From Haloferax sp. Q22 (GTDB taxonomy: Archaea; Halobacteriota; Halobacteria; Halobacteriales; Haloferacaceae), in the NCBI RefSeq assembly GCF_001482285.1, contig NZ_LOEP01000027.1, positions 124,001 through 188,000 on the forward strand: a DNA stretch of 64,000 nt, in the 5' to 3' direction. This document shows positions 16,657-26,272 of this stretch, piece after piece; within the stretch, counting starts at the first letter, position 1; each line of letters starts with the position of its first letter. Position numbers and translations under genes: made by a program. Below the pieces are notes generated by a model that worked only from the letters and a program-made list of their open reading frames with translations, searched no databases and had not been told where the DNA came from.

Positions 16657-16714
16657 ACGCGACGATATCCGCCGGCGACACCTACACCTGACGGTTCGGG
16701 GGCGCTGTCACGTG

Positions 16715-17698
16715 CTACGCGGACAGGTGGCGCTTGGCGGTCGAGATGCGCTTGAACTGCTCGTTCGTGAGCTCGATGTCCGCGGCCACGACGTTCTCGC
16801 CGAGCTGGTCGACGGTCCGTGCCCCGATAATCGGCGCGGTGACCTGCGGGTGGTGCATGAGCCACGCGAGGCTGACCTGTGCGGGCGACGCGCCGACCGC
16901 CTCGGCGACCTCCTCGATGACCTCGAGCGCGTCGAAGTTCGACGGCGTGAGGTAGGAGTCGGCGAACCGCTGGTCGTTCGCCGCGCGGGAGTCCGCGGGC
17001 GGGCGCTCGTCGCGGGCGTACTTGCCCGTGAGAAAGCCGCCGGCCAGTGGCGACCACGGTACGACGCCGATGTCGTAGTCGGCGCACATGTCGAGGTAGT
17101 TCCCCTCTATCTCGCGGTTAACGGCGTTGTACCGCGGCTGAGCGACCTTGAACGGTTCGTAGCCGCGCTTGTCGGCGAGTTCGTTCGCCTTGACGACCTT
17201 CCAGGCGTTGGGTTCGAGCGTCGAGGTGCCGAGGTAGTTCACCTTCCCGTCGCGGACGAACCCGTCGAGCGTCCGCATGAACTCCTCGACCGGCGTCTCG
17301 TCGTCCCATCGGTGGATGTACAGCAGGTCGACGTAGTCGGTGCCGAGTCGGTCGAGGATGCGGTCCATCTGGCGGCGGAGGTGTTTCCGATTGAGCCCGC
17401 GGCCGTTGGCGTCTTCCCGCGTAGGCCAGAAAACCTTGGACGCGACGACGAAATCCTCGCGGTCGCGCGCTTCGAGCCACTCGCCGATGTACGTCTCGCT
17501 CGCGCCGTCGCCGTACATGTCGGCGGTGTCGATGAAGTTCCCGCCGGCGGCAGCGTAAGCGTCGAGCAACTCGTGGGCGCGGTCGCGGCCGACCTCGACC
17601 TCGCCGTCGTCGGCCTGTCGACCGAACCGCCACGTCCCGAACGCGAGTTCGGAGACCGTCGTTCCGGTCCGTCCTAGTGGAACCATCGCGAGCGACAT
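16715..17698 (-). CDS. Aldo/keto reductase family oxidoreductase
   Basis: A 327-residue TIM-barrel NADPH-dependent oxidoreductase. The catalytic tetrad regions are visible: FIDTADMYGDG with Asp and Tyr (about residues 56-64), the Lys in ASKVFW, and the His in LLYIHRWD. The C-terminal cofactor-binding segment reads PIIGARTVDQLGENV. The sequence is closest to the YajO/Tas-like branch with the substrate unspecified. The gene appears to be monocistronic. Confidence 0.9.
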   Translation of the reverse strand: MSLAMVPLGRTGTTVSELAFGTWRFGRQADDGEVEVGRDRAHELLDAYAAAGGNFIDTADMYGDGASETYIGEWLEARDREDFVVASKVFWPTREDANGRGLNRKHLRRQMDRILDRLGTDYVDLLYIHRWDDETPVEEFMRTLDGFVRDGKVNYLGTSTLEPNAWKVVKANELADKRGYEPFKVAQPRYNAVNREIEGNYLDMCADYDIGVVPWSPLAGGFLTGKYARDERPPADSRAANDQRFADSYLTPSNFDALEVIEEVAEAVGASPAQVSLAWLMHHPQVTAPIIGARTVDQLGENVVAADIELTNEQFKRISTAKRHLSA

Positions 17699-17935
17699 AC
17701 CGAGTCCGAAGACCGGACCGGGGTAAAGCCACTCGATTCCCGATGGTCGAAGATGAGAAACGTGAGGCTGTGACAGGTCGGCGCATCGAGCGTCTGGGAA
17801 ACGAGCGAGAATCGTGATGGAGACGCGCTGCGGGCGCTCGCGGAGTCGAGAAGTGGAGGGCGTGGAAGTGGAGGGAGAACGCCGGTTTGGTTCGACGCGC
17901 CCGACTAGAACTGGCGTGTCGGTGCGACTGGGTGA

Positions 17936-18202
17936 CTACGACCGGGCGTAGTTGTGCCCGAGCACGAGCGCGAGCGCGTTGAGCGCGAGAAGCCCTCCGA
18001 AGACGGTGAACTCGCCCGCTTCGAGGCCGCCGAAGAGCAGGGGCACGTACAGGAACGGGAGGGCGACCGCGGCCCAGAAGCCGACGAACCGAAGCGGTGC
18101 GGCGACGAGTTCGAAGCCGAGGCGGAGCGGTTGTTCTTCCGTTACGACGTCGCGGAGTTGAGAGAGGCGTTCGCGGGGGACCGTGGATGGGGAGTTCGAC
18201 AT
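17936..18202 (-). CDS. Small membrane protein
   Basis: An 88-residue protein. A polar N-terminal 35 residues (MSNSPSTVPRERLSQLRDVV) is followed by two hydrophobic segments, FVGFWAAVALPFLYVPLLFGG and FTVFGGLLALNALALVLGHNYA. The start at 18202 is chosen because the 25 further upstream codons (MKRMEFSHVIM...) fall in AT-rich promoter-like DNA. No family recognised. Confidence 0.65.
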   Translation of the reverse strand: MSNSPSTVPRERLSQLRDVVTEEQPLRLGFELVAAPLRFVGFWAAVALPFLYVPLLFGGLEAGEFTVFGGLLALNALALVLGHNYARS

Positions 18203-18554
18203 TGGTTGGGGGGCACCTACGACTACATCATGGAGTGGAGGGGTCATAATTACGTGCGAGAATTCCATTCGTTTCATACTCGTTTACTGGTGACTATTCG
18301 ATAAACGTGAAATTTCACAGGCCGACGAGCGGCGCCCTAACACTTCATAACCGCCTCTAATTCTTTTATTCGCACAACAGTCAGGTGTTCTTGGATAGTC
18401 GCAGAACCCTGAATTTCCACGGGATTCGCCCGAGCGGACTCGGACCTCGGTGCGTTCGGTGATCCGCCACCCGATCCATCAGGTGGGCGACGCTTCGACC
18501 GGCCTCGTCCCGCAGGGAGCAGGGATTTAGCTCGCGAGCGCGACTGTCGATGCG
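18203..18554. other. Intergenic stretch between two small genes
   Basis: About 350 bases with no gene seen. The left 130 bases are AT-rich and contain likely promoter elements for the leftward gene (ATAATTACG on the + strand near 18245). The right part is GC-rich with short inverted repeats such as GCCACC / GGTGGGC near 18467-18486. Not recognisable as any RNA family. Confidence 0.35.
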
Positions 18555-18836
18555 ATGCCAGAGCTCAATCGCGTCGCAAAGCGCATGTACAACATCCACC
18601 CGAACGCCATGCATCTCACCGTCGGCGAGGAGATAGACGGCACGTTCACGCTGGAGAGCGCGGAGTTCTTCCAGACGGAGTTTCAGGCCGAGGGCCGGCG
18701 CGACGGCGACGACGCAGTCTACCGGTTTGCGACGACTGAGGACAACGATGCTGTCGTCGTCGGCCGACAGCACCCCGGTGAAAACGGGTGGAGGATGGTC
18801 GGCGAAGTGGACTCAGTCGAGCGAGCGGACGCGTAG
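18555..18836 (+). CDS. Conserved-looking small hypothetical protein
   Basis: A 93-residue soluble protein starting MPELNRVAKRMYNIHPNAM. Strongly acidic, with alternating hydrophobic residues suggesting a small beta-rich fold, ending WRMVGEVDSVERADA. No cysteine, signal or membrane segment. Codon use has the third-position GC bias of real genes here. The ATG at 18555 has a plausible GC-rich upstream context. I do not recognise the family. Confidence 0.65.
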   Translation: MPELNRVAKRMYNIHPNAMHLTVGEEIDGTFTLESAEFFQTEFQAEGRRDGDDAVYRFATTEDNDAVVVGRQHPGENGWRMVGEVDSVERADA

Positions 18837-18846
18837 CCGCGCCTTT

Positions 18847-19782
18847 TCAGTCGATCGCGCGGACGCCGTCGCCGAATCGATAGCGGAGTTCGCGCCGAAT
18901 CGCTCCGCGCTTCAGGAGGAGGAACCCGAGGAAGATGAGCGCGAACCCGCCGACCGTCGACGGGGTCGGAACTTCACTCAGGAACACCCACCCCGAAAGC
19001 GCCGCGAAGACGGGCGCGACGTACGAGACGAGGTTGATTTCGATGGGGCCGAGGCGGTCGAGCAGGTCGAAATAGATGAGGAAGCCGAGCGCGCTCGCCG
19101 CGAGCGAGAGATACCCGAGCGCGGCGACGGACTGGACGTTGAGGTCGACCGCGCCGAACTGCTCGCCGAGCGCGACGGACGCGACGTGCATCAGTCCCGC
19201 CCCGAAGAGCATCGACCACGCCTCCATCGTCTCGATGGGCATCTCCGAGTCGACCCGGCGGGTCAGCACCGACCCGAGGGCGAAGGCGGCGGCCGCACCG
19301 AAGATGAGAAGCTTCGCGACCGTGCCGCCGGCGAGGAGGTTGCTCGGGTCAAGCCCCGAGAGCACCGCGACGCCGACGAGGCCGAGGAGGAGACCGACGA
19401 CGCCGAGCGCGGTGAGTCGCTCGCTCGGGAGCAAGAGCCGCGCGAATCCAGTGGTGAGCACCGGGCTGAGACTCACGATGACCGCGGCGGCAGCGCTCGT
19501 CACTCCCGTGTCGTTCTCGCCGATGAACAAGAGCGCGTGGTAGGCGGCGATGAGGAAGACCGCCCCGATGGCGATTTCCGTCCACTCGGCCTTGCCACGC
19601 GGGATCGGCGAGTCGGTGGCGTACAGCGCGTAGGCGAGCATCACGACGCCAGCCACGTCGTACCGGAGGGCAGCGAAAAGCACCGGTGGAAAGAACTCGA
19701 GTCCGGCTTTGATAGCCATGAACGCGGACCCCCAGACGGCGGCGAGGACGACGAACAGCCCGAGGTTTCGGTACCGTGTCAC
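18847..19782 (-). CDS. EamA/DMT family transporter
   Basis: A 311-residue membrane protein with ten predicted hydrophobic segments arranged as two EamA repeats. The first repeat runs from FVVLAAVWGSAFMAIKAG through LLFIGENDTGVTSAAAAVIVSLSPVLT, the second from AKLLIFGAAAAFALGSVLTRRV to PVFAALSGWVFLSEVPT. The WGSAF and SLSPV motifs are characteristic of drug/metabolite exporters of this superfamily. The C-terminal tail KRGAIRRELRYRFG is basic and should face the cytoplasm. Substrate unknown. Confidence 0.9.
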   Translation of the reverse strand: MTRYRNLGLFVVLAAVWGSAFMAIKAGLEFFPPVLFAALRYDVAGVVMLAYALYATDSPIPRGKAEWTEIAIGAVFLIAAYHALLFIGENDTGVTSAAAAVIVSLSPVLTTGFARLLLPSERLTALGVVGLLLGLVGVAVLSGLDPSNLLAGGTVAKLLIFGAAAAFALGSVLTRRVDSEMPIETMEAWSMLFGAGLMHVASVALGEQFGAVDLNVQSVAALGYLSLAASALGFLIYFDLLDRLGPIEINLVSYVAPVFAALSGWVFLSEVPTPSTVGGFALIFLGFLLLKRGAIRRELRYRFGDGVRAID

Positions 19783-19893
19783 AGCGATGGTGCGCCCGGT
19801 GGGAGCCTTAACGTTTCGTTACGGGGCGGTTTCGCCGGTGCTGTGGGACGAGAACCGCCCAGCGCAGCACACCGGTCGGTTACTCGTCGAGTC

Positions 19894-21225
19894 TCAGTCG
19901 TCGGCCTCAGCGGTCGCGCCGGCGTTCGTCTCGATGACCGTCACCTCGTCGGAGCCCTCGTAGAGGTGACACGCCGCGGGATGCGACGCGTCGCCGACCG
20001 CGGGGCGGTGCGTCTCACAGGGGCTCTCGAAGCGTTCCCGAAGCGTCTCGCTGGCGCGGTCGGTCTCGCCTTCGGCGAGATGGCCGAGCGCCGTATCGAT
20101 GACGCCTGCGACCTCGCCGCGGAGTTCGGCGTCGACGTGGCGGTCGCGGGCCTCCTTGATGAACGCTTCCGTGTCCGTCCGGTCGGGGTCGGCGGCGTCC
20201 CAGATGTGGTCGGGGTTCACGTCGCCGACCGCCAGCGCGTCCCGGAGGTCCATCACGGCGCGGTAGGTCGCCTGTTCGATGTCGAGGTCGTCCGGAGGGA
20301 TGACCTGCGGGCATCGCGTCCGGAAGCGACAACCCGACGGCGGGTTTCGCGGCGACGGCACGTCGCCCGACAGCGCCTCGACTCGCCGGCCGTGTTCGGC
20401 CGTGGACGGTCGGGGAACGCTCTCCAACAGCGCCTTCGTGTAGGGGTGTTTCGGCGACTCGAACAGCTCGTCGGTCGGACCGAGTTCGACCACGTTCCCG
20501 AGGTACATCACGGCGACGCGGTCGCAGATGTGGCGGACGACCGAGAGGTCGTGGGCGATAAACAGGTACGTCAGCCCGAACTCCGCTTGGAGGTCGTCGA
20601 GCAGGTTCAACACCTGCGCCTGCACGGACACGTCCAGCGCCGACACCGGCTCGTCGAGAACGATGAAGTCCGGTTCGAGCGCGAGCGCGCGAGCGATGCC
20701 GACGCGCTGGCGCTGGCCGCCGGAGAACTCGTGCGGATAGCGGTCGAGATGGTTCGCAGAGAGGCCGACCCGCTCTAACAGGTCGGCGACCTTGTCGCGC
20801 CGCCACTCGCGTTTCGACTCGCCGTCGGTGGTTTCGGGAATCCCGTGAATCTTCAGCGGTTCGGCGACGATGTCGCCGACGGTCATCCGCGGGTCGAGGC
20901 TCGAAAACGGGTCTTGGAAGACGATTTGGGCGTCTCTGCGGAACGCCTTGAGCTCGTCGTCGTCCATCTCGAAGACGTTCGTCCCGTCGAAGGTGACCGC
21001 GCCGCCGGTCGCCTCGCGCAGTCGGAGCAAGGTTTCTCCGGTCGTGGACTTCCCACAACCGGACTCGCCGACGAGTCCGAGCGTCTCGCCGCGTTCGACC
21101 GCGAAGGAGATGCCGTCGACGGCCTTGACGCTCGTCGGGTCGCGCCCGAGGAGGCTGTCGACGAACGAGTCCTGCTCGAAGTAGTACTTCTGGAGGTCCC
21201 GAACCGCGAGGAGGGGTTCAGTCAT
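19894..21225 (-). CDS. dppF: Dipeptide/oligopeptide ABC transporter, ATP-binding protein (DppF-like)
   Basis: One of two ATPases powering a peptide importer. Motifs: Walker [10 protein letters not shown] (residues 54-62 region), signature [15 protein letters not shown], Walker [12 protein letters not shown]. At the C-terminus the Cys-rich oligo_HPY region starts GCRFRTRCP, is interrupted by about 90 acidic residues, then resumes SPCETHRP...AACHLY. The 443-residue length is therefore about 100 more than usual. The four cysteines could bind an iron-sulfur cluster as reported for some DppD/OppD proteins (inference). Last gene of the operon, overlapping dppD by eight bases. Confidence 0.92.
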   Translation of the reverse strand: MTEPLLAVRDLQKYYFEQDSFVDSLLGRDPTSVKAVDGISFAVERGETLGLVGESGCGKSTTGETLLRLREATGGAVTFDGTNVFEMDDDELKAFRRDAQIVFQDPFSSLDPRMTVGDIVAEPLKIHGIPETTDGESKREWRRDKVADLLERVGLSANHLDRYPHEFSGGQRQRVGIARALALEPDFIVLDEPVSALDVSVQAQVLNLLDDLQAEFGLTYLFIAHDLSVVRHICDRVAVMYLGNVVELGPTDELFESPKHPYTKALLESVPRPSTAEHGRRVEALSGDVPSPRNPPSGCRFRTRCPQVIPPDDLDIEQATYRAVMDLRDALAVGDVNPDHIWDAADPDRTDTEAFIKEARDRHVDAELRGEVAGVIDTALGHLAEGETDRASETLRERFESPCETHRPAVGDASHPAACHLYEGSDEVTVIETNAGATAEADD

Positions 21226-22411
21226 CGGCGCTGACCTCCCGGTCTTTGGCGTCGGCCGCCTCGGCCGATTCGACGGCGTCGGCGGGGTCGTACTCCTGTT
21301 CGGCGAGGACGCACCGGACGCTGTGTCGGCCGTCCAGTTCGTACTCGGGGATGCGGGTCAGACAGTCGGTCATGGCTTTGGGACACCGGTCGGCGAAGTA
21401 ACACGCGTCGGGCATCTCCGAGTCGAGCAGGCTCGGGACGTTGCCCGAGATGGGTTCGAGGCGACCCGAGGGGTCGTCCACGTCCGGAATCGACCCCAAC
21501 AGCCCCTGCGTGTACGGGTGGACGGGATTCTCGAAGATGTCGGCGAGCGGGCCGCGCTCGACGACTTCGCCGGCGTACATGACGCCGACGCGGTCGCACA
21601 TCCGGGCGATGACGCCCAGGTCGTGAGTTATCATCAGGATGCTCATCCCCTCCTGTTCCTGTAGGTCGCGCAGGAGGTTGAGAATCTGGGCTTGGATGGT
21701 CACGTCGAGCGCCGTCGTCGGTTCGTCGGCGATGAGGATGTCGGGTTCGCCGGCGAGCGCTTGGGCGATCATCGCGCGCTGGAGCATCCCCCCGGAGAAC
21801 TGGTGGGGGTACTCGTCGGCGCGGTCCTCCGGGTCGGGGATGCCGACCTGGTCGAGCAGTTCGACCGCGCGGTCCATGCTCTCGTCGTCGACGTAGCTCT
21901 TCGAGGGGAGAAGCGAGTCCACGAGGAGCGAGCCGAGACCGTAGCCCTGGGTGCGCGAGCGCGTGCTTCGCGGGTTCGACCGGGCGCGCCGCTGGACCTC
22001 GACCGCCTCAGCTATCTGCTCGCCAACGGTTATCGAGGGATTGAAACTGCTCATCGGGTCCTGAAACACCATGCTGAACGACGGGCCGCGAAGCGACCTG
22101 CGGACGCCCTTCGGGAGCCGGCGGATATCCACGAGGTCGCCGTCGACGGCCTCGGGCTTCGACCCGCGGAACTCCTCGGCGAGGTCGGCGTTGCGGTACC
22201 ATATCTCGCCTTGCGTCACGCGGCCGGGCGACTCGATGAGGTCGATGACCGACAGCGCGGTCACGGACTTGCCGGAGCCGGACTCGCCGACGATGCCGAA
22301 TATCTCGCCGTCTTCGACGTCGAACGAGACGCTTTCGACCGCGTTGCCCTGCCCCTCCTCGGTGAAAAATCGGGTGGAGAGGTCGCGGACGCTGAGAATC
22401 GTATCCGCCAT
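21218..22411 (-). CDS. dppD: Dipeptide/oligopeptide ABC transporter, ATP-binding protein (DppD-like)
   Basis: Second ATPase of the importer, 397 residues. Walker [10 protein letters not shown], signature [15 protein letters not shown], Walker [13 protein letters not shown], and the H-loop MITHDLG are all present. An extra ~45 residues lie between the Q-loop ([11 protein letters not shown]) and the signature, rich in Arg and Ser. The C-terminal oligo_HPY region has four cysteines ([25 protein letters not shown]). Its ATG at 22411 nearly touches the dppC stop codon. Confidence 0.92.
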   Translation of the reverse strand: MADTILSVRDLSTRFFTEEGQGNAVESVSFDVEDGEIFGIVGESGSGKSVTALSVIDLIESPGRVTQGEIWYRNADLAEEFRGSKPEAVDGDLVDIRRLPKGVRRSLRGPSFSMVFQDPMSSFNPSITVGEQIAEAVEVQRRARSNPRSTRSRTQGYGLGSLLVDSLLPSKSYVDDESMDRAVELLDQVGIPDPEDRADEYPHQFSGGMLQRAMIAQALAGEPDILIADEPTTALDVTIQAQILNLLRDLQEQEGMSILMITHDLGVIARMCDRVGVMYAGEVVERGPLADIFENPVHPYTQGLLGSIPDVDDPSGRLEPISGNVPSLLDSEMPDACYFADRCPKAMTDCLTRIPEYELDGRHSVRCVLAEQEYDPADAVESAEAADAKDREVSADD

Positions 22412-22412
22412 C

Positions 22413-23477
22413 TCAGACGCCTCCCTCTCCTTCGATGCCGGGGTCGAGCGCGTCTCTGAGCCAGTCGCCGACGAGGTTCAGCCCGATGACCGTCACCACG
22501 ATGGCGAGGCCGGGCATCGTCGAAATCCACCACGCGGTGGACTGGTACTGCCGGCCGAGAGCGATGTCGAAGCCCCACGACACGTCGGCCCCGGAGAAGC
22601 CGAGGAACGACAGCGCCGATTCGAGCAGGATGATGGCAGCCACCTGAATCGTCGCCAACACGAGGATGGGCGTGATGGCGTTGGGGAGGACGTGTCTGAG
22701 CATCGTCCGCCCGTCGCTCGCGCCGAGGGCCTTCGCGGCCTTCACGTACTCCTCTTCGCGGATGGAGAGCGCCTCGCCGCGGGCGACGCGAGCGAACCAC
22801 ACCCAGTTGACGAGCGCGACGACGACGATGACCGTCCCCGGGAGGACGACCGTTTCGGGCATGCCCGTCGGTAACCCGACCGCCGAGCGGAACGCCGGGG
22901 CGATTCCGGTTGTGACGAACGGGTCGGGGATGGGCGCTTGTGCCTGTCCCCAGACGCCGACGAGGGCGATTGCGAGGACGAGCGACGGGAACGCGAGCAT
23001 GATGTCCGCGCTCCGCATCAGCACGTCGTCCACGCGCCCGCGGTAGAACCCCGCTGACAGCCCGACGAGGACGCCGATGAGTGCCGCGAGCGACGTGCCG
23101 AACAGCCCGACCAGGATAGACGTCCTCGCACCGTAGATAATTCGCGAGAGGATGTCCCGACCGTTACCGTCGGTGCCGAGCGGGTGGGCTGCCGTTGCGT
23201 TCGTGTAGACGGTCTGCGTCTCGGTGACGACTTGCCCGTTTTCGATGACGACGCTCCCGTCTTCCATCTTCGTCACTTCTTTCGTCTCTTTGGTGCTGAA
23301 GCCGAGCGGCGGCTGTCGGGAGTTGTCGAGGTTCTGTTGAGACGGGCTATACGGGGAGATAAACGGGGCGAAGACGGCCATCGCCACCATGAGGACGACG
23401 ACGACGATGCCGAGCCTCGCGAGGAGACTCCGTCTGAGTTCCCGACGAAGGTTTCTGCGTGTGCGTTCCGATATCAT
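22413..23477 (-). CDS. dppC: Dipeptide ABC transporter permease (DppC-like)
   Basis: A 354-residue permease. An N-terminal membrane helix (LARLGIVVVVLMVAMAVFAPF) is followed by an extracytoplasmic segment and then the family motif HPLGTDGNGRDILSRIIYGARTSI. The C-terminal five helices include the EAA-type coupling loop EEEYVKAAKALGASDGR...HVLPN, which contacts the ATPase. An insertion of about 40 residues (FSTKETKEV...TQTVYTN) before HPLGTD is longer than in bacteria. Co-operonic with dppB (6-base gap) and dppD. Confidence 0.92.
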   Translation of the reverse strand: MISERTRRNLRRELRRSLLARLGIVVVVLMVAMAVFAPFISPYSPSQQNLDNSRQPPLGFSTKETKEVTKMEDGSVVIENGQVVTETQTVYTNATAAHPLGTDGNGRDILSRIIYGARTSILVGLFGTSLAALIGVLVGLSAGFYRGRVDDVLMRSADIMLAFPSLVLAIALVGVWGQAQAPIPDPFVTTGIAPAFRSAVGLPTGMPETVVLPGTVIVVVALVNWVWFARVARGEALSIREEEYVKAAKALGASDGRTMLRHVLPNAITPILVLATIQVAAIILLESALSFLGFSGADVSWGFDIALGRQYQSTAWWISTMPGLAIVVTVIGLNLVGDWLRDALDPGIEGEGGV

Positions 23478-23483
23478 AGAGCG

Positions 23484-24482
23484 TTAATCGTAGGCCACCT
23501 GCGGGTTGACGTAGGCGTACAGGGCGTCAACGAGGATGTTCACGAGGACGAACCCGACCGCGACGATGATGAGCGAGCCCTGTAAGACCGGCCAGTCGCG
23601 GGCGTTGATGCTGTTGATGATGAGCGTCCCGAGCCCGGGCCACGCGAAGACGGCCTCCGTGATGACGGCCCCGCCGATGAGGGTGCCGAGCTGGAGGCCG
23701 ATAACGGTGATGACCGGGATGAGCGTGTTCCGAAGCGCGTGCTTGTAACGGACCAGCGTCTCCGGGAGTCCCTTCGCCCGCGACGCGCGGACGTAGGTCC
23801 GTCCGAGTTGGTCGAGCATCCCGCTGCGGGTGAGCCGCGTGATGAGCGCGGTGAAGTACGTCCCGAGCGTGATTGCTGGGAGCGTGATGTGCCACAGCCA
23901 CGTCACGAAGCCGTCTACCGCCGCGCCCACGTCGCCGCCGGCGAGAAGCATCGCGATGCCGTCGAGGCCGATAGGACGCTGGCTCGTCGGGAACAGGTTC
24001 AGCTGGACCGCGAGCACGAGGATGAGCATCACGCCCAGCCAGAAGTTCGGCGTGCTGATGCCGACCAGCGAGAACACGGTCGCGCCGTAGTCCGCGGGCT
24101 CGTGACGCCGCGTGGCCGACAGGACGCCGAGCGGGATCGCGATGACGACCGCGACGATTGTCGCCGCGATGGCGAGTTCCAGCGTCGCCGGGAGTTTCGC
24201 GACGACGCGCGCCGCGACCGGCGTTCGGGTCACGAGCGACAGGCCGAGGTCGCCGAACGGGATGCCCGAGATGAACTGCCAGTACTGCACGTACAGGGGC
24301 TCGTTCAGCCCGAGTTCGGCGATGACCTGCGCTCTGACCTCGGGGTCGACGTCGGGCGGTAACAGCACGTTCGCCGGGTCCCCCGGCGAGATGAACCGGA
24401 GGCCGAAGACGACCGTGATGACCCCCCAGATGACGAGTAGCCCCTGGAGCGAACGCTTGATGAGGAACCTCGACAGCGACAT
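23484..24482 (-). CDS. dppB: Dipeptide ABC transporter permease (DppB-like)
   Basis: A 332-residue permease with six membrane segments. N-terminal FLIKRSLQGLLVIWGVITVVF is the usual first helix, followed by the large periplasmic-type loop with PGDPAN and GLNEPLYVQYWQFI. The coupling loop is YVRASRAKGLPETLVRYKHALRN, and the C-terminus carries FAWPGLGTLIINSI and the family ending. It forms the heterodimeric channel with DppC. It starts three bases after the stop of the binding-protein gene. Confidence 0.92.
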   Translation of the reverse strand: MSLSRFLIKRSLQGLLVIWGVITVVFGLRFISPGDPANVLLPPDVDPEVRAQVIAELGLNEPLYVQYWQFISGIPFGDLGLSLVTRTPVAARVVAKLPATLELAIAATIVAVVIAIPLGVLSATRRHEPADYGATVFSLVGISTPNFWLGVMLILVLAVQLNLFPTSQRPIGLDGIAMLLAGGDVGAAVDGFVTWLWHITLPAITLGTYFTALITRLTRSGMLDQLGRTYVRASRAKGLPETLVRYKHALRNTLIPVITVIGLQLGTLIGGAVITEAVFAWPGLGTLIINSINARDWPVLQGSLIIVAVGFVLVNILVDALYAYVNPQVAYD

Positions 24483-24485
24483 CGA

Positions 24486-26117
24486 CTACTGCTGGCTCAT
24501 CGCGTACGCGTCGATGCGCTCGTCGGAGCGGGCCTCCCAGGCGATGGCGTCGTTGACGCCGTAGACGCTGTACTGCTGGTTCAGGAAGATCCACGGGCAC
24601 TGCTCGTGGGCCATCGCGTTCGCCTCCTGGAGGGTCGCCTCGCGCTCCTCGCCGGACTGGTTTCCGGCCTGTTCGAGCAGGGCGTCGAACTCCTCGTTTT
24701 GCCACGTGGTGAGCGTCCCGTCGGAGGCGAGAAGCGCCTCCATGACGAGGCCGCCGTCGAACGTCGCCTCACCCCAGCCGATGAGGAACCACGGCGGGCG
24801 AGCCTCGATGCTCCCCGCGAGCAGTTCGTCGACGAGCGACCCGAAGTCGCGCTGGCGGACCGTCGCCGTGACGTTCGGAAGTTCGTCGATGTAGCCCGCG
24901 ACCGCCTGCGCGATTTCGAGGTCCTTCAGGTAGCGCCCGACCGGCGTGTGAAGCTCGATTTCCGCGCCGGCGTAGCCGGAGTCTTCGACCAACTGTTCGG
25001 CTTGGTCCGGGTCGTACGGGTACGGGTCGAGGTCGGCGTTGTGGCCGACGAACTCGGGGAGCGTCGGCTGGCTCGTCTGCGCGCCGAAGCCGCCGAGGAC
25101 GTTCTGGACGATGCTCTCGAGGTCGATGGCGTAGTTCATCGCCTGCCGGAACTCCATCGAGTCGAACGGCTCCAGGTCGTAGCGCATCGCGTTGTAGATG
25201 ATGCGGGTCGACGGGGCCGCGGCGACGCGGGCGTTGTCAGAGTTGGTGACGCGCTGGACCTCCTGCGGTGGGACGTTGACGATGAGATCGGTCTCGCCCT
25301 GCAGGAGTTGGTTGACGCGCGTGCTGGCCTCGGACGCCGCGCGGAAGGTGAGGGTGTCGACCGCCGCGGTGTCCTGCCAGTAGTCCTCGTACGCCGTGAG
25401 GACGACCTCCTCGTCTTCGGTGTACGAGTCGAGTTGGAACGGCCCCGTGCCGTTCATGTTCTGGCCGATGTACGCCTTGTCGTTGTCCTCGACCCACGAC
25501 TGCTGCATCACGTCGAGGTAGGTCGCGAACTCGGAGAACACGATGGGGTTGAGCGAGGAGTTGTTGACCTTGACGGCGTTCTCGCCCTCGATGACCTCCG
25601 CGCCGGCGACGCCGGCGAGTTGGTCGCTCTGCGGGCTGGCGAAGCCGACCTCCTCGTCGACGACGCGGTTGATGCTGTACGCGACGTCCTCGGGGGTGAG
25701 TTCGTCGCCGTTGTGGAACGTGACGCCCTCTCGGAGTTCGAAGCGGACCGCGTTCTCTCCGTCGATACGCTCGTAGTTCGTCGCGAGCGCGGTCTGAATC
25801 GACCCCGCCGCGTCGCGGGTCAGAACGCCCTCGTAGGCGTGGAGGACGACGATGTCCGTCGTCGTCTCGCGGTGGTCGTGGGGGTCGAGACCGGAGGGCA
25901 TCTGCCCCTGCGTGATGGTCACGTCGAACGACCCGCTGTCCTCGGTCGTCGTCGTTTCGGTGGTCTCGGTCCCCTCGCCGCCGGTCGTCGTCGGTTCGGT
26001 GGTCTCAGTCTCCTCGCCGCCGCCACCGGAACAGCCCGCGAGCGCCGCCGACGCCGCCGCGCCGCCTGCCAACTTCATGTACGACCGCCGACTCATGTGT
26101 GAATTGGTATCAGCCAT
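24486..26117 (-). CDS. dppA: Dipeptide ABC transporter substrate-binding lipoprotein (DppA-like)
   Basis: A 543-residue extracellular solute-binding protein (SBP family 5). The N-terminus MADTNSHMSRRSYMKLAG combines a twin-arginine motif with the lipobox LAGC, so it should be exported folded by Tat and lipid-anchored at the cysteine. A Thr/Glu/Gly-rich linker follows. The body has the family signatures FELREGVTFHNGDELTPEDV and YINRVVD, and ends with INQ-like AWEARSDERIDAYAMSQQ. The ATG at 26117 is chosen over an upstream in-frame extension since it begins the Tat signal and fits the TATA element at 26141-26150. Confidence 0.92.
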   Translation of the reverse strand: MADTNSHMSRRSYMKLAGGAAASAALAGCSGGGGEETETTEPTTTGGEGTETTETTTTEDSGSFDVTITQGQMPSGLDPHDHRETTTDIVVLHAYEGVLTRDAAGSIQTALATNYERIDGENAVRFELREGVTFHNGDELTPEDVAYSINRVVDEEVGFASPQSDQLAGVAGAEVIEGENAVKVNNSSLNPIVFSEFATYLDVMQQSWVEDNDKAYIGQNMNGTGPFQLDSYTEDEEVVLTAYEDYWQDTAAVDTLTFRAASEASTRVNQLLQGETDLIVNVPPQEVQRVTNSDNARVAAAPSTRIIYNAMRYDLEPFDSMEFRQAMNYAIDLESIVQNVLGGFGAQTSQPTLPEFVGHNADLDPYPYDPDQAEQLVEDSGYAGAEIELHTPVGRYLKDLEIAQAVAGYIDELPNVTATVRQRDFGSLVDELLAGSIEARPPWFLIGWGEATFDGGLVMEALLASDGTLTTWQNEEFDALLEQAGNQSGEEREATLQEANAMAHEQCPWIFLNQQYSVYGVNDAIAWEARSDERIDAYAMSQQ

Positions 26118-26140
26118 CGAAGGTAGATTGCGTCGGTCGT

Positions 26141-26150
26141 TCTTATATCC
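26141..26150 (-). promoter_or_regulatory. dppA: TATA element of the dppABCDF operon
   Basis: On the minus strand GGATATAAGA lies 24-33 bases before the dppA ATG, the spacing expected for a leaderless transcript. No second promoter is visible within the operon. Confidence 0.6.
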
Positions 26151-26272
26151 ATTGCCTGTGATTCGGCCCCCGCATAGCGTTCTGCCCATATATTGTGCAC
26201 AGTTATGCTCCCGAGACATTACCCCCCCGAACACGGGGTACGCTTATTAGGGACCATCGCGGAACGATTCGT

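Noticed and set aside
18303-18554. Structured RNA such as SRP or RNase P RNA
   Set aside because: Some hairpins are present but none of the conserved SRP or RNase P sequence blocks could be found.
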